Assembly (NCBI GenBank): GCA_017051695.1
Contig: JAFIDK010000006.1
Location: 124,001 to 188,000 of the forward strand
Reading direction: 5' to 3'
DNA from: Algoriphagus aestuarii
GTDB taxonomy: Bacteria; Bacteroidota; Bacteroidia; Cytophagales; Cyclobacteriaceae
Length of the DNA stretch: 64,000 bases
The notes under the pieces are model-generated. The model saw nothing but the letters and a program-made list of their open reading frames with translations, was not told the DNA's origin and searched no databases. A program made the translations under genes and the position numbers. Within the stretch, counting starts at the first letter, position 1. Each line of letters opens with the position of its first letter. This document shows positions 1 through 9,768 of this stretch, one piece after another.

Positions 1-1
1 C

Positions 2-631
2 TTAAATTCCCGACTTCGCAGTAACGCCGACTCTCAGCTAAGGATGATCCTCAATGACTTTGATCAAAATGGAACCTTGGATCAGATTCTTTCCCAATTT
101 GAAAATCAAAAAACAATTCCTTGGGTGCTCAAGCCTGCTTTGCTACGGCAGATCCCCTCTTTGCGAAAGCAATTACTGACTTATGAATCTTACCAAAACA
201 AATCTTTAGAAGAGCTTTTCCCGGAAGCTGTATGGGCAAAATCCCTAATATTAACAGCTGGTACACTTGAAACCAGCCTTTGGCTGAATGACGGAAAAGG
301 TAATTTCACCCTCACTGTTTTACCATCTGAAATCCAATCTGCTCCTGTCTATTCCATCACTTCTATTTCTGGAATATCAGGGGTATCCTTACTGATTTTC
401 GGAGGGAATCAAAGTCGGATCAAGCCAGAATTGGGCAGTCAAATGGGAAGCTATGGCTGGGTGTTGAAACCTAATGGAAAAAATCAATGGAGAACCTTAC
501 TACCGGAAGAAAGCGGCCTATATGCCCCTGGTGAAATCCGGGATTTTCTTCAAATCAATCTTGAAAACAAACCAAATTTAGTAGTATTACGAAATAATGA
601 TGAGCCACTGGTTTTTGAATTTCGAGAATAG
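2..631 (+). CDS. VCBS-repeat/ASPIC-UnbV (CRTAC1-like) protein, C-terminal fragment cut by window edge
   Basis: The reading frame is open from base 2 and has no start of its own. The first Met (base 44) lies inside a conserved block, so the gene begins left of the window. Codons before that Met (LNSRLRSNADSQLR) match the LNSRFKISSDSPVK stretch of the next gene, and LNDFDQNG, RQIPS and the Lys-Pro-Glu near the end also align. It is therefore the last ~210 residues of a diverged tandem paralogue of the neighbouring 1100-residue protein. The family is secreted or surface-anchored, with FG-GAP/VCBS beta-propeller repeats; no enzymatic activity is established. The visible part holds only the terminal propeller segment. 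Confidence 0.85.
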   Translation, partial: LNSRLRSNADSQLRMILNDFDQNGTLDQILSQFENQKTIPWVLKPALLRQIPSLRKQLLTYESYQNKSLEELFPEAVWAKSLILTAGTLETSLWLNDGKGNFTLTVLPSEIQSAPVYSITSISGISGVSLLIFGGNQSRIKPELGSQMGSYGWVLKPNGKNQWRTLLPEESGLYAPGEIRDFLQINLENKPNLVVLRNNDEPLVFEFRE

Positions 632-853
632 TTTCAGCCCTTATTTCCCGCTTTTCTTACTCCAATCTGATTGCGAAAGACTGGGAAGTAAAAGTCTTAT
701 AATTGGACTGAAACATGGAATGGAAACCCAGTTTGTCGTAAAAAAAATGAATGATCACGAGTAAATCTCTTTAATCAAAAAGCACCTATCAAAGATGTCA
801 ATAGTGATTTCGGATTTGTCTTCAGTGAATAAAACAAAGGAGAATAGTATTTC

Positions 854-3800
854 ATGAGGAAACAAATTGCAAGTCTTATCCTAGTAGTTTTACTTTTTTC
901 CTGCAAAGAAGAAACGGAAAAACAAGCTACCCTTTTTCAGGAAGTTGACAAGACGAGTTCAGGGGTGGATTTCCGGAATGACTTAAGTTTTAGTGAAGAT
1001 TTCAATATTTTCACCTACCGAAATTATTATAACGGGGGTGGAGTGGCCATTGGAGATATCAACAACGATGGCCTGGTTGACCTTTATCTTACTGCCAACT
1101 TAGGGCCGAATAAGCTTTATCTCAACAAAGGGGAATTCAAATTTGAAGACATCACGGAACTAGCTGGGGTGGCAGGAACGCGTGCCTGGAGCACTGGCGT
1201 CTCCATGGCAGACATTGACGGGGATGGATTTCTGGATATTTATGTGTGCAACTCTGGAGATATTTCCGGAGACAATAAACAAAACGAGCTTTTTATCAAT
1301 CAGGGCGACGGGACCTTTCTAGAAATGGCCGAGGATTATGGCTTGGCTGATCAGGGATTTTCTACCCACGCTGTGTTTTTCGATTACGACAAAGATGGCG
1401 ATCTGGACGTCTATTTACTGAATAATTCCTATCAAGCAATTGGCTCATTTAACAAAATGCAGAATGAGCGGATCAAAAGGGACAATGTCGGAGGTGATAA
1501 ACTCTACCAGAATGATGGAGGAAAATTCAAAGACGTATCCGAAGAAGCCGGAATCTATGGCTCTGTTATCGGTTTTGGCCTCGGGATTACCATCGGGGAT
1601 GTGAATCAGGACACCTGGCCCGACATTTTCATTTCCAATGACTTCTTCGAAAAAGACTATCTCTATATCAACAATCAGGATGGCACCTTTACTGAATCGC
1701 TGGAAAAGTCCATGCGCTCTATCAGCGCAGCATCCATGGGGGCGGACATAGCCGATATCAATGGGGATGGGCTTTTGGATATTTTTGTGACTGACATGCT
1801 TCCTGAAGCACAAAACAGGCTTAAGCAGGTTACGACTTTTGAGAATTGGGATAAATATCAATTTAACAAAACCCACGGTTACCATTATCAGCTTTCCCGC
1901 AACATGCTCCACCTAAACAATGGGGATGGCACATTCAGCGAAATCGGTAGACTCAGCAATGTAGAGGCAACAGATTGGAGTTGGGGAGCACTGATGTTTG
2001 ACATGGACAATGATGGCTTAAGAGATATTTTCGTTGCGAATGGAATCTTTCAGGACATCACTGACTTGGATTATCTGAATTTCATTGACGACGAAGAGAC
2101 CAAGATCAAAATCATTTCCGAGCAGGGTGTAGATTACAAGGCTTTAATTGATCCGATTCCCAGCAACCCTATTCCAAATTATGCATTCCGTAATATGGGT
2201 GATCTGCATTTTGAAAATAAAGTCGAGGAATGGGGCCTAGGTAAATCGATCCATTCAAATGGCGCAGCATATGGAGATTTAAACAACGATGGCACTCTGG
2301 ATTTAGTAGTAAATAATGTAAACCAACCTTCCCAGATATTCAAGAACCAAGGAAAATCCATCAATCCCACTCATCATTTTATTCAGTTCCAACTAAAAGG
2401 GAAAGGAAAAAATACCCAGGCCATCGGTACTCAGATTCGCATGAAAGCGGAAGGCAAAATATTCTATTCAGAGCAGATGCCTAACCGGGGATTTCAATCT
2501 TCTGTAGACCCGAAAATCACGATCGGTTTAGGGGATTTGACAAAACTTGAATCCATTGAAATCCTATGGCCGGACGGAAAATATACGGAACTTAATAATC
2601 AAGCTGCTGATCAGTTGTTGGTCCTAAATTGGGAAGATGCAGGAGAAATCCCCTCCGGAAAATCTTTTTTTGAAAAGCCCATTAACCAACTATTCCACAA
2701 AGTTGAGAACCCAGGTTTGAGTTTCACGCATGAAGAAAATCCATTTGTAGACTTTGATAGGGATAGACTGACCTATTTAATGTATTCCACTGAGGGTCCG
2801 GCATTTGCCAAAGCCGATGTAAACGGTGATGGACTGGAAGACCTCTTTTTTGGCGGAGCAAAAACCTTCTCAGCAAAGCTATTCCTCGCTACTGCTTCTG
2901 GAAAATACCGTGAAAGCCCACAAGAAGCATTTCTTCAAGATATTTCATCGGAGGATACAGATGCAATATTTTTTGATTCTGATGGAGATGGAGACTTGGA
3001 CTTGATTGTGACTTCCGGAGGCAATGAATCAGGTTTTGGATCAATAGATCTGGCAGATCGCCTTTACCTGAATGATGGAAGAGGAAATTTCACCAAGAAT
3101 TCATCTGCAGGAATCTCCACTGTTTTTGGAAGCAGCAGTTCCGTCAAGTTGATCGATATCAACAAAGACGGTGCATTGGATGTGTTTGTAGGAGGAAGAT
3201 TGGTTCCATTTACCTATGGCGCCCCGGCAAGTAGTCAATTGTGGATCAATGATGGCAAAGGTAGTTTTACTGAGATGTCAGCCTCTCTTGCTCCTGCTCT
3301 AAAAAATCTCGGAATGATCACCGATGCTGCAGTGCTGGATTGGGATCAGGACGGAAATGAGGATTTGGTAATAGTGGGTGAATGGACCGCTCCTATCTTC
3401 CTGAAAAACAGAAACGGGAAACTGGAAAAAATCGAAATGCCAGAACTTGAAACATTGAAAGGATGGTATCGAGCATTGGAAGTAGCAGATCTCAACAACG
3501 ATGGACTTCCCGATTTAATTCTTGGGAATAACGGATTGAATTCAAGATTCAAAATCTCGTCTGATTCACCTGTAAAAATGTTTCTGAATGATTTTGATCA
3601 AAATGGATCTGTCGAGCAAATTTTCACCCAAGAAGTGGGGGGAGTTCAAGTTCCATACACCCTAAAACATGAACTGGAGCGTCAAATCCCATCTATCAAA
3701 AAGAAATACATGCGCTACAATAATTATAAAAATGAAACTTTGACGGATATTTTCCCATCCCAGGTTGTCGATCAATCCATCATCAACGAGGTAAACAACC

Positions 3801-4156
3801 TAAAATCAGGAGCGCTTATCAATCAAGGAAACGGAAACTTCTCCTGGAAACCTTTTCCGGTCATGGCCCAACGTTCCTATGTTTTCGCGATTGCTGTTTT
3901 GGATTTAAACGAGGATGGTAACCTGGATTTAATTTTGGGAGGAAACCTTACTCAGGCAAAACCAGAAGCGGGAAAATACGATGCCAGCTATGGTGAGGTG
4001 TTATTGGGTAAAGGAGATGGTACATTTGACTTTTGGAATAATGCTGAGCATGGTCTCAAAATAGACGGAGATGTGCGGGCATTTGGAATGTTGGATAACA
4101 AAAAACTTCTGGTGGTGAAAAACAGTGGTTCAGCCGAGATTTGGGATTATAAGTAG
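854..4156 (+). CDS. VCBS-repeat/ASPIC-UnbV (CRTAC1-like) lipoprotein
   Basis: 1100-residue exported lipoprotein. The N-terminus has a short signal peptide with lipobox LFSC (Cys17), so it should be anchored in a membrane, probably the outer one. At least ten FG-GAP/VCBS Ca-binding blades follow (e.g. DINNDGLVDLYL, DIDGDGFLDIYV, DYDKDGDLDVYL, DLNNDGLPDLIL), in two groups. Between them, at about residues 515-590, lies an ASPIC/UnbV domain (MPNRGFQSS, ILWPDGK). The family is common in Bacteroidota near SusC/SusD and haloperoxidase genes; a binding or scaffold role is inferred and no catalytic site is visible. It is preceded by a paralogue and followed by a vanadium haloperoxidase on the same strand. 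A purine-rich AGGAGA stretch lies about 10 bases before the ATG. Confidence 0.9.
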   Translation: MRKQIASLILVVLLFSCKEETEKQATLFQEVDKTSSGVDFRNDLSFSEDFNIFTYRNYYNGGGVAIGDINNDGLVDLYLTANLGPNKLYLNKGEFKFEDITELAGVAGTRAWSTGVSMADIDGDGFLDIYVCNSGDISGDNKQNELFINQGDGTFLEMAEDYGLADQGFSTHAVFFDYDKDGDLDVYLLNNSYQAIGSFNKMQNERIKRDNVGGDKLYQNDGGKFKDVSEEAGIYGSVIGFGLGITIGDVNQDTWPDIFISNDFFEKDYLYINNQDGTFTESLEKSMRSISAASMGADIADINGDGLLDIFVTDMLPEAQNRLKQVTTFENWDKYQFNKTHGYHYQLSRNMLHLNNGDGTFSEIGRLSNVEATDWSWGALMFDMDNDGLRDIFVANGIFQDITDLDYLNFIDDEETKIKIISEQGVDYKALIDPIPSNPIPNYAFRNMGDLHFENKVEEWGLGKSIHSNGAAYGDLNNDGTLDLVVNNVNQPSQIFKNQGKSINPTHHFIQFQLKGKGKNTQAIGTQIRMKAEGKIFYSEQMPNRGFQSSVDPKITIGLGDLTKLESIEILWPDGKYTELNNQAADQLLVLNWEDAGEIPSGKSFFEKPINQLFHKVENPGLSFTHEENPFVDFDRDRLTYLMYSTEGPAFAKADVNGDGLEDLFFGGAKTFSAKLFLATASGKYRESPQEAFLQDISSEDTDAIFFDSDGDGDLDLIVTSGGNESGFGSIDLADRLYLNDGRGNFTKNSSAGISTVFGSSSSVKLIDINKDGALDVFVGGRLVPFTYGAPASSQLWINDGKGSFTEMSASLAPALKNLGMITDAAVLDWDQDGNEDLVIVGEWTAPIFLKNRNGKLEKIEMPELETLKGWYRALEVADLNNDGLPDLILGNNGLNSRFKISSDSPVKMFLNDFDQNGSVEQIFTQEVGGVQVPYTLKHELERQIPSIKKKYMRYNNYKNETLTDIFPSQVVDQSIINEVNNLKSGALINQGNGNFSWKPFPVMAQRSYVFAIAVLDLNEDGNLDLILGGNLTQAKPEAGKYDASYGEVLLGKGDGTFDFWNNAEHGLKIDGDVRAFGMLDNKKLLVVKNSGSAEIWDYK

Positions 4157-4506
4157 GATTAAAAAATCTATTTGGACTTCCAACTCTTCCGTTTGAGCTT
4201 TAAATTGATTTTACTGAAGTTTTGAGCGAGTTGCTTTGGAGCAAAAACCAAGATCCTCTCAAAGTCTCATTCCTAAAGAAAAATCCCTAAACACCGCTTA
4301 TCTCCATTACTTGGAAGGATTTTATCAATTACACTTCGGACTCTTCATTAAATTGGATAAAAAGGTGAGCAAAATCATTTGCTTCGTTCGTTATTTCCAA
4401 TACTTTTACCATCCCAAAAAAGGTTATCAATTCCAAAAAAACTTGAGCTTGGCTCCTGATTACCTTAAATTTACATCCCTAATCAACAAATCCGAGGAAA
4501 TATATA
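4157..4506. other. 350-bp intergenic leader
   Basis: No convincing gene. An open frame from a TTG at 4236 runs into the next gene but has no recognisable domain and overlaps the haloperoxidase start. The only signal I can support is a promoter-like pair at 4443-4473. Confidence 0.5.
4443..4473 (+). promoter_or_regulatory. Bacteroidota-type promoter candidate for the haloperoxidase gene
   Basis: TTG at 4443-4445, a 20-base spacer, then TAAATTTA at 4466-4473. This resembles the Bacteroidota -33 TTTG / -7 TAnnTTTG consensus, differing at the last base of the -7 box. The ATG at 4507 lies 33 bases downstream, with a purine-rich GAGGAAA just before it. Confidence 0.4.
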
Positions 4507-5853
4507 ATGCGTTTATTTAAAACCATACTTGGCATAGGCCTGCTTTTTACAGCGCTCTCTTGCCAGAAAAAAGTAGATTATTCTAATGCTATTTCAGATG
4601 GAACTTATTTGGCGGATGCCCAAAACAGAATAACTGAAGTAATTATTCATGATATTTTTTCTCCTCCAGTAGCAGCTAGAATTTATTCCTATTCCAGTTT
4701 AGCAGCTTATGAAGTGGCCGCCAGTACTGATCCAAATTATGTATCGCTTTTGGGTCAATTAAATGGGTCTGAAAAAACCACCTTTACTCCAAGTGAAAAC
4801 GTTTACCTGCCTTTGGCATCGCTGGCTGCTTACTATTACGTAGGCACGAGTATGATTTTCTCTGAGGACATGATGAATACACATCGTGATGCAACCTATG
4901 AGGAATTAAAAGAAAAAGGGATTCCTGAGGAAGTTTTTGAGGCTTCTATCGCATTCGGTAAAGAAGTGGGCGATGCCATCAAGGCCTATTATGCCAAAGA
5001 CAATTACCACCAAAGTAGATCATTTCCAAAATTTACGGTAACAGGAGAAATGGGCACTTGGGAACCAACTCCTCCAGCTTACATGGAGGCCATTGAACCA
5101 CACTGGAACAAAATCAGGACCTTTGTACTGGATTCAGCCTCCCAGTTTAAACCTTTGGCTCCACCTCCTTTTTCTACAGAACCTGGCTCTGAGTTTTTTA
5201 AAGCGGCAAAAGAGGTATACGATGCCGCAGTAAATGCAGGTAAAGAGCAAAAAGAAATCGCATTGTTTTGGGACTGTAACCCTTACAAAATGAATGTCAA
5301 AGGTCATGTGATGTTTGCGGAGAAAAAGATCACTCCAGGCGGACATTGGATGAGTATCGCGGCTATTGCAAGTAAAGCAGCCGGAAGAGACTGGAAAGGC
5401 ACAGCAGAGGTTTTTGTACTGACAGGAATTGCTCTAAATGAGGCATTTATTTCCTGTTGGGACGAGAAATATCGCAGTAACCTGATTCGACCAGAAACTT
5501 ATATCAACCAATACATCGATGAGGAATGGGTGCCACTCTTGCAGACTCCACCTTTCCCGGAACATACAAGCGGTCACAGTGTGGCTTCCTCTGCAGCAGG
5601 CTTTACATTGGGGCAATTATTAGGGGATGAATTCCATTTAGTAGACAGCTCCGAAGTAGCTTATGGATTGCCGGTTAGAGAGTACAATTCCTTTAGCCAA
5701 GCCTATAAAGAAGCCGCTATCAGCCGTTTTTATGGTGGAATCCACTACATGCCAGCCATCGAATATGGAGTGACCCAAGGTCTTTCGGTGGGCGAATTTA
5801 TCTGGAATAATATAAGTACAAGGCCTGAACGCATAGCGCAATCAAATGAATAG
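4507..5853 (+). CDS. Vanadium-dependent haloperoxidase (PAP2 superfamily) lipoprotein
   Basis: 448 residues. Signal peptide with lipobox ALSC (Cys19). The C-terminal half carries the PAP2/haloperoxidase signature: LIRPETY, then PEHTSGHSVASS, then ISRFYGGIHY, which supply the Arg, Ser-Gly-His and Arg/His ligands that hold vanadate or phosphate. The helical N-terminal half fits bacterial vanadium haloperoxidases. In the family, vanadate-loaded enzymes oxidise halides with H2O2; some members are phosphatases, and sequence alone does not decide between them. It follows two CRTAC1-like lipoproteins, a pairing I recall as frequent in Bacteroidota. A strong terminator sits directly after the stop, so it is the last gene of its unit. 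Confidence 0.88.
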   Translation: MRLFKTILGIGLLFTALSCQKKVDYSNAISDGTYLADAQNRITEVIIHDIFSPPVAARIYSYSSLAAYEVAASTDPNYVSLLGQLNGSEKTTFTPSENVYLPLASLAAYYYVGTSMIFSEDMMNTHRDATYEELKEKGIPEEVFEASIAFGKEVGDAIKAYYAKDNYHQSRSFPKFTVTGEMGTWEPTPPAYMEAIEPHWNKIRTFVLDSASQFKPLAPPPFSTEPGSEFFKAAKEVYDAAVNAGKEQKEIALFWDCNPYKMNVKGHVMFAEKKITPGGHWMSIAAIASKAAGRDWKGTAEVFVLTGIALNEAFISCWDEKYRSNLIRPETYINQYIDEEWVPLLQTPPFPEHTSGHSVASSAAGFTLGQLLGDEFHLVDSSEVAYGLPVREYNSFSQAYKEAAISRFYGGIHYMPAIEYGVTQGLSVGEFIWNNISTRPERIAQSNE

Positions 5854-5883
5854 AAAACAGCTCCAATGGAGCTGTTTTTTTTT
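5854..5883 (+). terminator. Rho-independent terminator after the haloperoxidase gene
   Basis: Perfect hairpin AACAGCTCC (5856-5864), loop AAT, GGAGCTGTT (5868-5876), extended by A:T pairs and followed by a run of T to 5883. It starts at the stop codon. Confidence 0.9.
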
Positions 5884-6047
5884 GCTCTGAAATCTAAATT
5901 CTCTCAAGTCCAATCTTAAGAAATCATGAATTATAGGGCTTTTAGCCTTGTTTTTGTTTTAAATAACAGGGATTATCCCTATCTTCTCACATACGCCTTT
6001 TGGAATGAAAATAGTGATCATTCCCGTTTTTCAACTTAATACCACCC

Positions 6048-8222
6048 ATGGCAAAAACCATCATCGTATCCAACAGATTGCCAATCAGTTTGCGGCACCG
6101 CAATGGCAAATTCGAATTCAAACCAAGTGCAGGAGGTCTGGCCACCGGACTTGACTCCATTTATAAATCAGGCGAAAACATCTGGATCGGCTGGCCCGGC
6201 AATACAGTGGACGATGCCGAGCAACGCGCTGAGATAATACTGGAACTACATGAGCTGAAAATGGCTCCAGTTTTTCTTTCAAAGAAGGATGTAGAACAAT
6301 TTTACGAAGGCTTCAGCAATGAAACCCTCTGGCCTGCATTCCATTATTTTACTCAATACATGGTTTACAATCCTGAGCATTGGGAAGCCTATGTACGGGT
6401 CAATCAGAAATTCTGTGAGGCGATTATCAAAAAAGCTGATCCGGATGATACCATTTGGGTTCATGATTATCAGCTGATGCTTCTTCCACTGATGCTAAGG
6501 GAAATTTTACCAGATGCGACTATTGCATTTTTTCAGCATATTCCTTTCCCTTCCTATGAGATTATCAGAATGATTCCTTGGAGGAAAGAACTTCTCCAGG
6601 GGGTTTGTGGGGCTGATTTAATTGGTTTTCATACCTATGATGACATGCGTCACTTTCTCAGTGCAGTCAGCAGAATCACCGGTATGTCCGGGGAAAGTGG
6701 CTACATCCAGGCAGAAAACAGAATCATCAATGTGGACTCATTCCCGATGGGAATTGATTACAATAAGTTTGCGAAGCAGGCTAAAAGCAGAAAGACACAG
6801 AATATCGTCAAGGATTTCAGAGCCAAAGTCGGTGAGCAAAAACTGATCATCACCATTGACAGACTGGATTATTCGAAAGGTATCCCACAACGAATCCATG
6901 TCTTTGACCAATTGCTCAAGCAGCATAAAGAACTCCGTGGAAAAGTCTCTATGATCATGATCGTGGTGCCTTCCCGCGACAAAGTTCAGTCTTACAAAGA
7001 GCTTAAAGAGGAAATAGATTTACTCGTAGGTAGGATTAATAGTGAATACTCCACATTAGATTGGGTACCGGTACACTATTTCTACAGAAGTTTTCCTTTT
7101 GAGGAACTGAGCGCATTTTATAGTATGGCCGATATTGCCTTGGTCACTCCTTTGAGGGATGGGATGAATCTGGTTTGCAAGGAATTCGTCGCAAGTAAAA
7201 CCGATCAATCAGGCGTGCTGGTCCTTTCCGAAATGGCCGGAGCTTCAAAGGAACTGCAGGATGCCATTTTGGTCAATCCAAATGACCGCCAAGGAGTGGT
7301 TGATGCCATTTTCCAGGCATTGTCGATGTCCGAAGAAGAGCAAAAAGAGCGGATTACTGCCATGCAGGAAAGCCTGAAAAAATACGATGTGTTTCAATGG
7401 GTAAAGGTATTTATGGATCGAATCGAGCATGTCAAAGGAAAACAGGCGGAGTTGACTTCGAAAGACGTGGATGCAAAAGTGATGACAGAAATCCAGACTA
7501 GTTTTAAGGCCGCCAAAAACCCTATTTTCTTCTTGGATTACGATGGTACTTTGACAGGTTTTAAAGCGAATCCTCAGGATGCAGTTCCAGATCAGGAACT
7601 AAAGGGATTGATCAAAGACCTCAGCGGCAAAGCCCAGGTAGTCATCATTTCCGGTAGGGATAAAGACACCCTTGGTAAATGGTTTAAGGGCCAAAAAATC
7701 GATATGATCGCGGAGCATGGCGTTTGGGTTCAGAGAAAAGATCAGTCTACGGACTGGGAACTGTATGCAGAGGTGGATGACAGCTGGAAAGACGATATCC
7801 GATCAGTGATGGAATATTATGTCCTGAGAACTCCAGGCGCATTTATCGAGGAAAAACACCATTCATTGGTTTGGCACTATAGAAAAGTGGAAAGCGGATT
7901 GGGTGATTTGAGAATGAGAGAACTTTTCAGCCATCTGAAGTACATGGCGAGAGGTCATAATTTGCAGGTTTTAGAGGGAAATATGGTTCTCGAAATAAAA
8001 CGTCCTGATATCAATAAAGGCAGGGCGGCAAATTCATTGATGAAAGGTCATGAATTCGATTTTATTCTGGCGATCGGAGATGACTGGACCGATGAGGATA
8101 CCTTTAAAGCAATGCCAAAAAATGCCTACTCAATCCGGGTAGGATATGCTTACACTCAGGCCAATTACAACATAAAATCCGTAAAACAAGTCAGACAATT
8201 GCTCCATAAACTGACCCAATAA
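6048..8222 (+). CDS. otsAB: Bifunctional trehalose-6-phosphate synthase/phosphatase
   Basis: 724 residues with two fused domains. Residues ~1-470 are a GT20 synthase (NRLPISL, GGLATGLDS, WIGWPG, WVHDYQLMLLP, HIPFPSYE, DRLDYSKG, TPLRDGMNLV), joining UDP-glucose and glucose-6-phosphate to trehalose-6-phosphate. Residues ~490-724 are an HAD-type phosphatase with nucleophile motif FLDYDGTLTGF (Asp497) and the late GDDWTDEDTF metal motif; it releases free trehalose. Both active sites look intact. The product is cytoplasmic and usually serves as an osmolyte or stress protectant. The gene stands alone, bounded by terminators at both ends. A GH15 enzyme that may degrade trehalose lies 1.6 kb downstream on the other strand. 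Confidence 0.95.
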   Translation: MAKTIIVSNRLPISLRHRNGKFEFKPSAGGLATGLDSIYKSGENIWIGWPGNTVDDAEQRAEIILELHELKMAPVFLSKKDVEQFYEGFSNETLWPAFHYFTQYMVYNPEHWEAYVRVNQKFCEAIIKKADPDDTIWVHDYQLMLLPLMLREILPDATIAFFQHIPFPSYEIIRMIPWRKELLQGVCGADLIGFHTYDDMRHFLSAVSRITGMSGESGYIQAENRIINVDSFPMGIDYNKFAKQAKSRKTQNIVKDFRAKVGEQKLIITIDRLDYSKGIPQRIHVFDQLLKQHKELRGKVSMIMIVVPSRDKVQSYKELKEEIDLLVGRINSEYSTLDWVPVHYFYRSFPFEELSAFYSMADIALVTPLRDGMNLVCKEFVASKTDQSGVLVLSEMAGASKELQDAILVNPNDRQGVVDAIFQALSMSEEEQKERITAMQESLKKYDVFQWVKVFMDRIEHVKGKQAELTSKDVDAKVMTEIQTSFKAAKNPIFFLDYDGTLTGFKANPQDAVPDQELKGLIKDLSGKAQVVIISGRDKDTLGKWFKGQKIDMIAEHGVWVQRKDQSTDWELYAEVDDSWKDDIRSVMEYYVLRTPGAFIEEKHHSLVWHYRKVESGLGDLRMRELFSHLKYMARGHNLQVLEGNMVLEIKRPDINKGRAANSLMKGHEFDFILAIGDDWTDEDTFKAMPKNAYSIRVGYAYTQANYNIKSVKQVRQLLHKLTQ

Positions 8223-8237
8223 GCAGGAGCGATTCAG

Positions 8238-8272
8238 AAAAATACCTGTAGAGGATTCTACAGGTATTTTTT
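8238..8272. terminator. Bidirectional terminator between otsAB and the amidase gene
   Basis: Perfect 12-bp stem AATACCTGTAGA (8241-8252), loop GGAT, TCTACAGGTATT (8257-8268), with A-run before and T-run after, so it can work on both strands. The leftward amidase stop codon (8258-8260) lies inside the stem. Confidence 0.85.
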
Positions 8273-9160
8273 ATATAAATTTTTCAAAACCTTGATATCA
8301 AAATCAGTAAGCTCCCCTTCCACTTCATTCTGAATAAAATGAAGTTTAAATGATTGGATAGCCAAATCCGGATCACTGACATCATAGCCGATGATGCGAA
8401 GAGCGAGAATCGGATCAAAAGAATCCTTAGGAAGGGAATCTGTGGTTTCTAACGGAATGGAATCCACCCCATTGATTGGGTCGATGACTGGAAAAACCTC
8501 ATTTTCATCGTACCAAAGCCCATAGCCTTTTTCTGCTAACTTTTTCCAGGGAAAATTGGTATTCGGATCCACTTTACGACCTGGGGCGATATCGGAGTGT
8601 CCGATAAAATTTGCCGATGGAATCCCATATTTCCACTTTAGTCTTTTACATAACACAAGCAAACTTTGGATCTGTGCCTCAGAAAATGGCTCAAATCCAT
8701 TGTTATCCAATTCGATACCGATGGAGACAGAGTTAAGATCGGTTACATTACCCCATTTTCCTCTTCCTGCATGCCAAGAACGCAAGTAGTCATTCAGCAT
8801 CTGGACGATGGTACCATCTCTGCCAATCACATAGTGCGAACTCACCTGAGTTCTCGTTAATGTAAATGTCTTGATCGTCTGCTCCAAAGAGTCCTGAGCA
8901 GTATGGTGAATAATCACGAAATTGGGTCTTCGAATACTGAAATTAGTCGTCCCCACCCATTCATCGGTAATACTCAAGGTATCAAAATCCAGTTGCTCCT
9001 TTGTTTTAGGGATTTCACTGTAAGTTTTCGCCACCTCTTTGACATTCTTTCGATGCTCTTTATTGATTTTCTTATAGGGATTAGACGCACAGGAGGCAAC
9101 TAGAAATAATAATCCTATCAAAAAGGTCTTCCACAAGGATTTAGCAAACTTTGTTTTCAT
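8258..9160 (-). CDS. N-acetylmuramoyl-L-alanine amidase (AmpD-like, amidase_2), lipoprotein
   Basis: 300 residues. Signal peptide ending in lipobox VASC (Cys24) predicts an exported lipoprotein. Residues ~75-215 form an amidase_2 domain: IIHHTAQD gives the first zinc His, SSHYVIGRDG follows, and SWHAG, GIELDNNG and GHSDIAPGRKVDP include the other zinc ligands and the usual Lys. It should cut the MurNAc-L-Ala bond of peptidoglycan or released muropeptides. The tail (~220-300, with DFDIKVLKNL) resembles a small C-terminal helical region rather than a known binding domain. It is transcribed leftward, with no partner gene on its strand, and ends inside the shared terminator. Confidence 0.9.
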   Translation of the reverse strand: MKTKFAKSLWKTFLIGLLFLVASCASNPYKKINKEHRKNVKEVAKTYSEIPKTKEQLDFDTLSITDEWVGTTNFSIRRPNFVIIHHTAQDSLEQTIKTFTLTRTQVSSHYVIGRDGTIVQMLNDYLRSWHAGRGKWGNVTDLNSVSIGIELDNNGFEPFSEAQIQSLLVLCKRLKWKYGIPSANFIGHSDIAPGRKVDPNTNFPWKKLAEKGYGLWYDENEVFPVIDPINGVDSIPLETTDSLPKDSFDPILALRIIGYDVSDPDLAIQSFKLHFIQNEVEGELTDFDIKVLKNLYKKYL

Positions 9161-9400
9161 TTTTTAGACAAGCCATTCAATCTGAAATAATTTAACGTCT
9201 CAATATCCGTAGTATTTGATTATAGAACCAGCAAGATTACATCGGTGAATTGGGATTTTTACTTCAACAAAATCAAAGAGACAATTCCCGTATTTCATCT
9301 AGCTATACATCAATTACTTAATAAAAAATCCAGATAAAAGATAAAATCCAACTATCAAAACGAAAACTAACTATTTATATTTACGGGGTAAACTAAACCG

Positions 9401-9763
9401 ATGATGATGAAAAATTTATTCTTTGTAGCTATTGCAGCTTTTCTACTATCCAGTTGTGCGATGCATAATTCCTATACTGGAAACCTAAATGCCCATCAAA
9501 CCAATGTGGTCCTTTCAGAAAACAATTATGTGGTCAAAGATCAAGTGACTGGAAAAGCGGAAGCTACTTATGTTTTTGGGATTGGGGGCACAGGTAAAAA
9601 ATCATTGTACAATGCAGCCCGTCAGGACATGTATATGAATGCCGACCTAAACGGTAAATCCAGAGCCTTGATCAACGAGACATTTGAAACCAAAACCTCT
9701 TTCTTTCTGATCGTTTGGAAAAAACAGATCACGGTTTCTGCTCATGTAATTGAGTTTAACTAA
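9401..9763 (+). CDS. Small lipoprotein, DUF6567-like
   Basis: 120 residues. It begins MMMKNLFF, so any of three adjacent ATGs could be the start. The signal peptide ends in lipobox LSSC (Cys19). The body has TATYVFGIGG followed by AARQDMYMN and ends in a beta-rich VSAHVIEFN. This layout recalls the DUF6567 lipoprotein family of Bacteroidota; the family name is from memory and was not checked. No function is known. It stands alone, convergent with the GH15 gene, and shares a bidirectional terminator with it. Confidence 0.75.
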   Translation: MMMKNLFFVAIAAFLLSSCAMHNSYTGNLNAHQTNVVLSENNYVVKDQVTGKAEATYVFGIGGTGKKSLYNAARQDMYMNADLNGKSRALINETFETKTSFFLIVWKKQITVSAHVIEFN

Positions 9764-9768
9764 AAAAT

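Noticed and set aside
1445-1912. 155-codon minus-strand frame within the VCBS gene
   Set aside because: Antisense of Asp/Gly-rich repeats; no homology expected.
4236-4520. 94-codon open frame from a TTG start before the haloperoxidase gene
   Set aside because: No family features, low-complexity aromatic/Lys content, overlaps the real gene start, and a promoter-like pair lies inside it.
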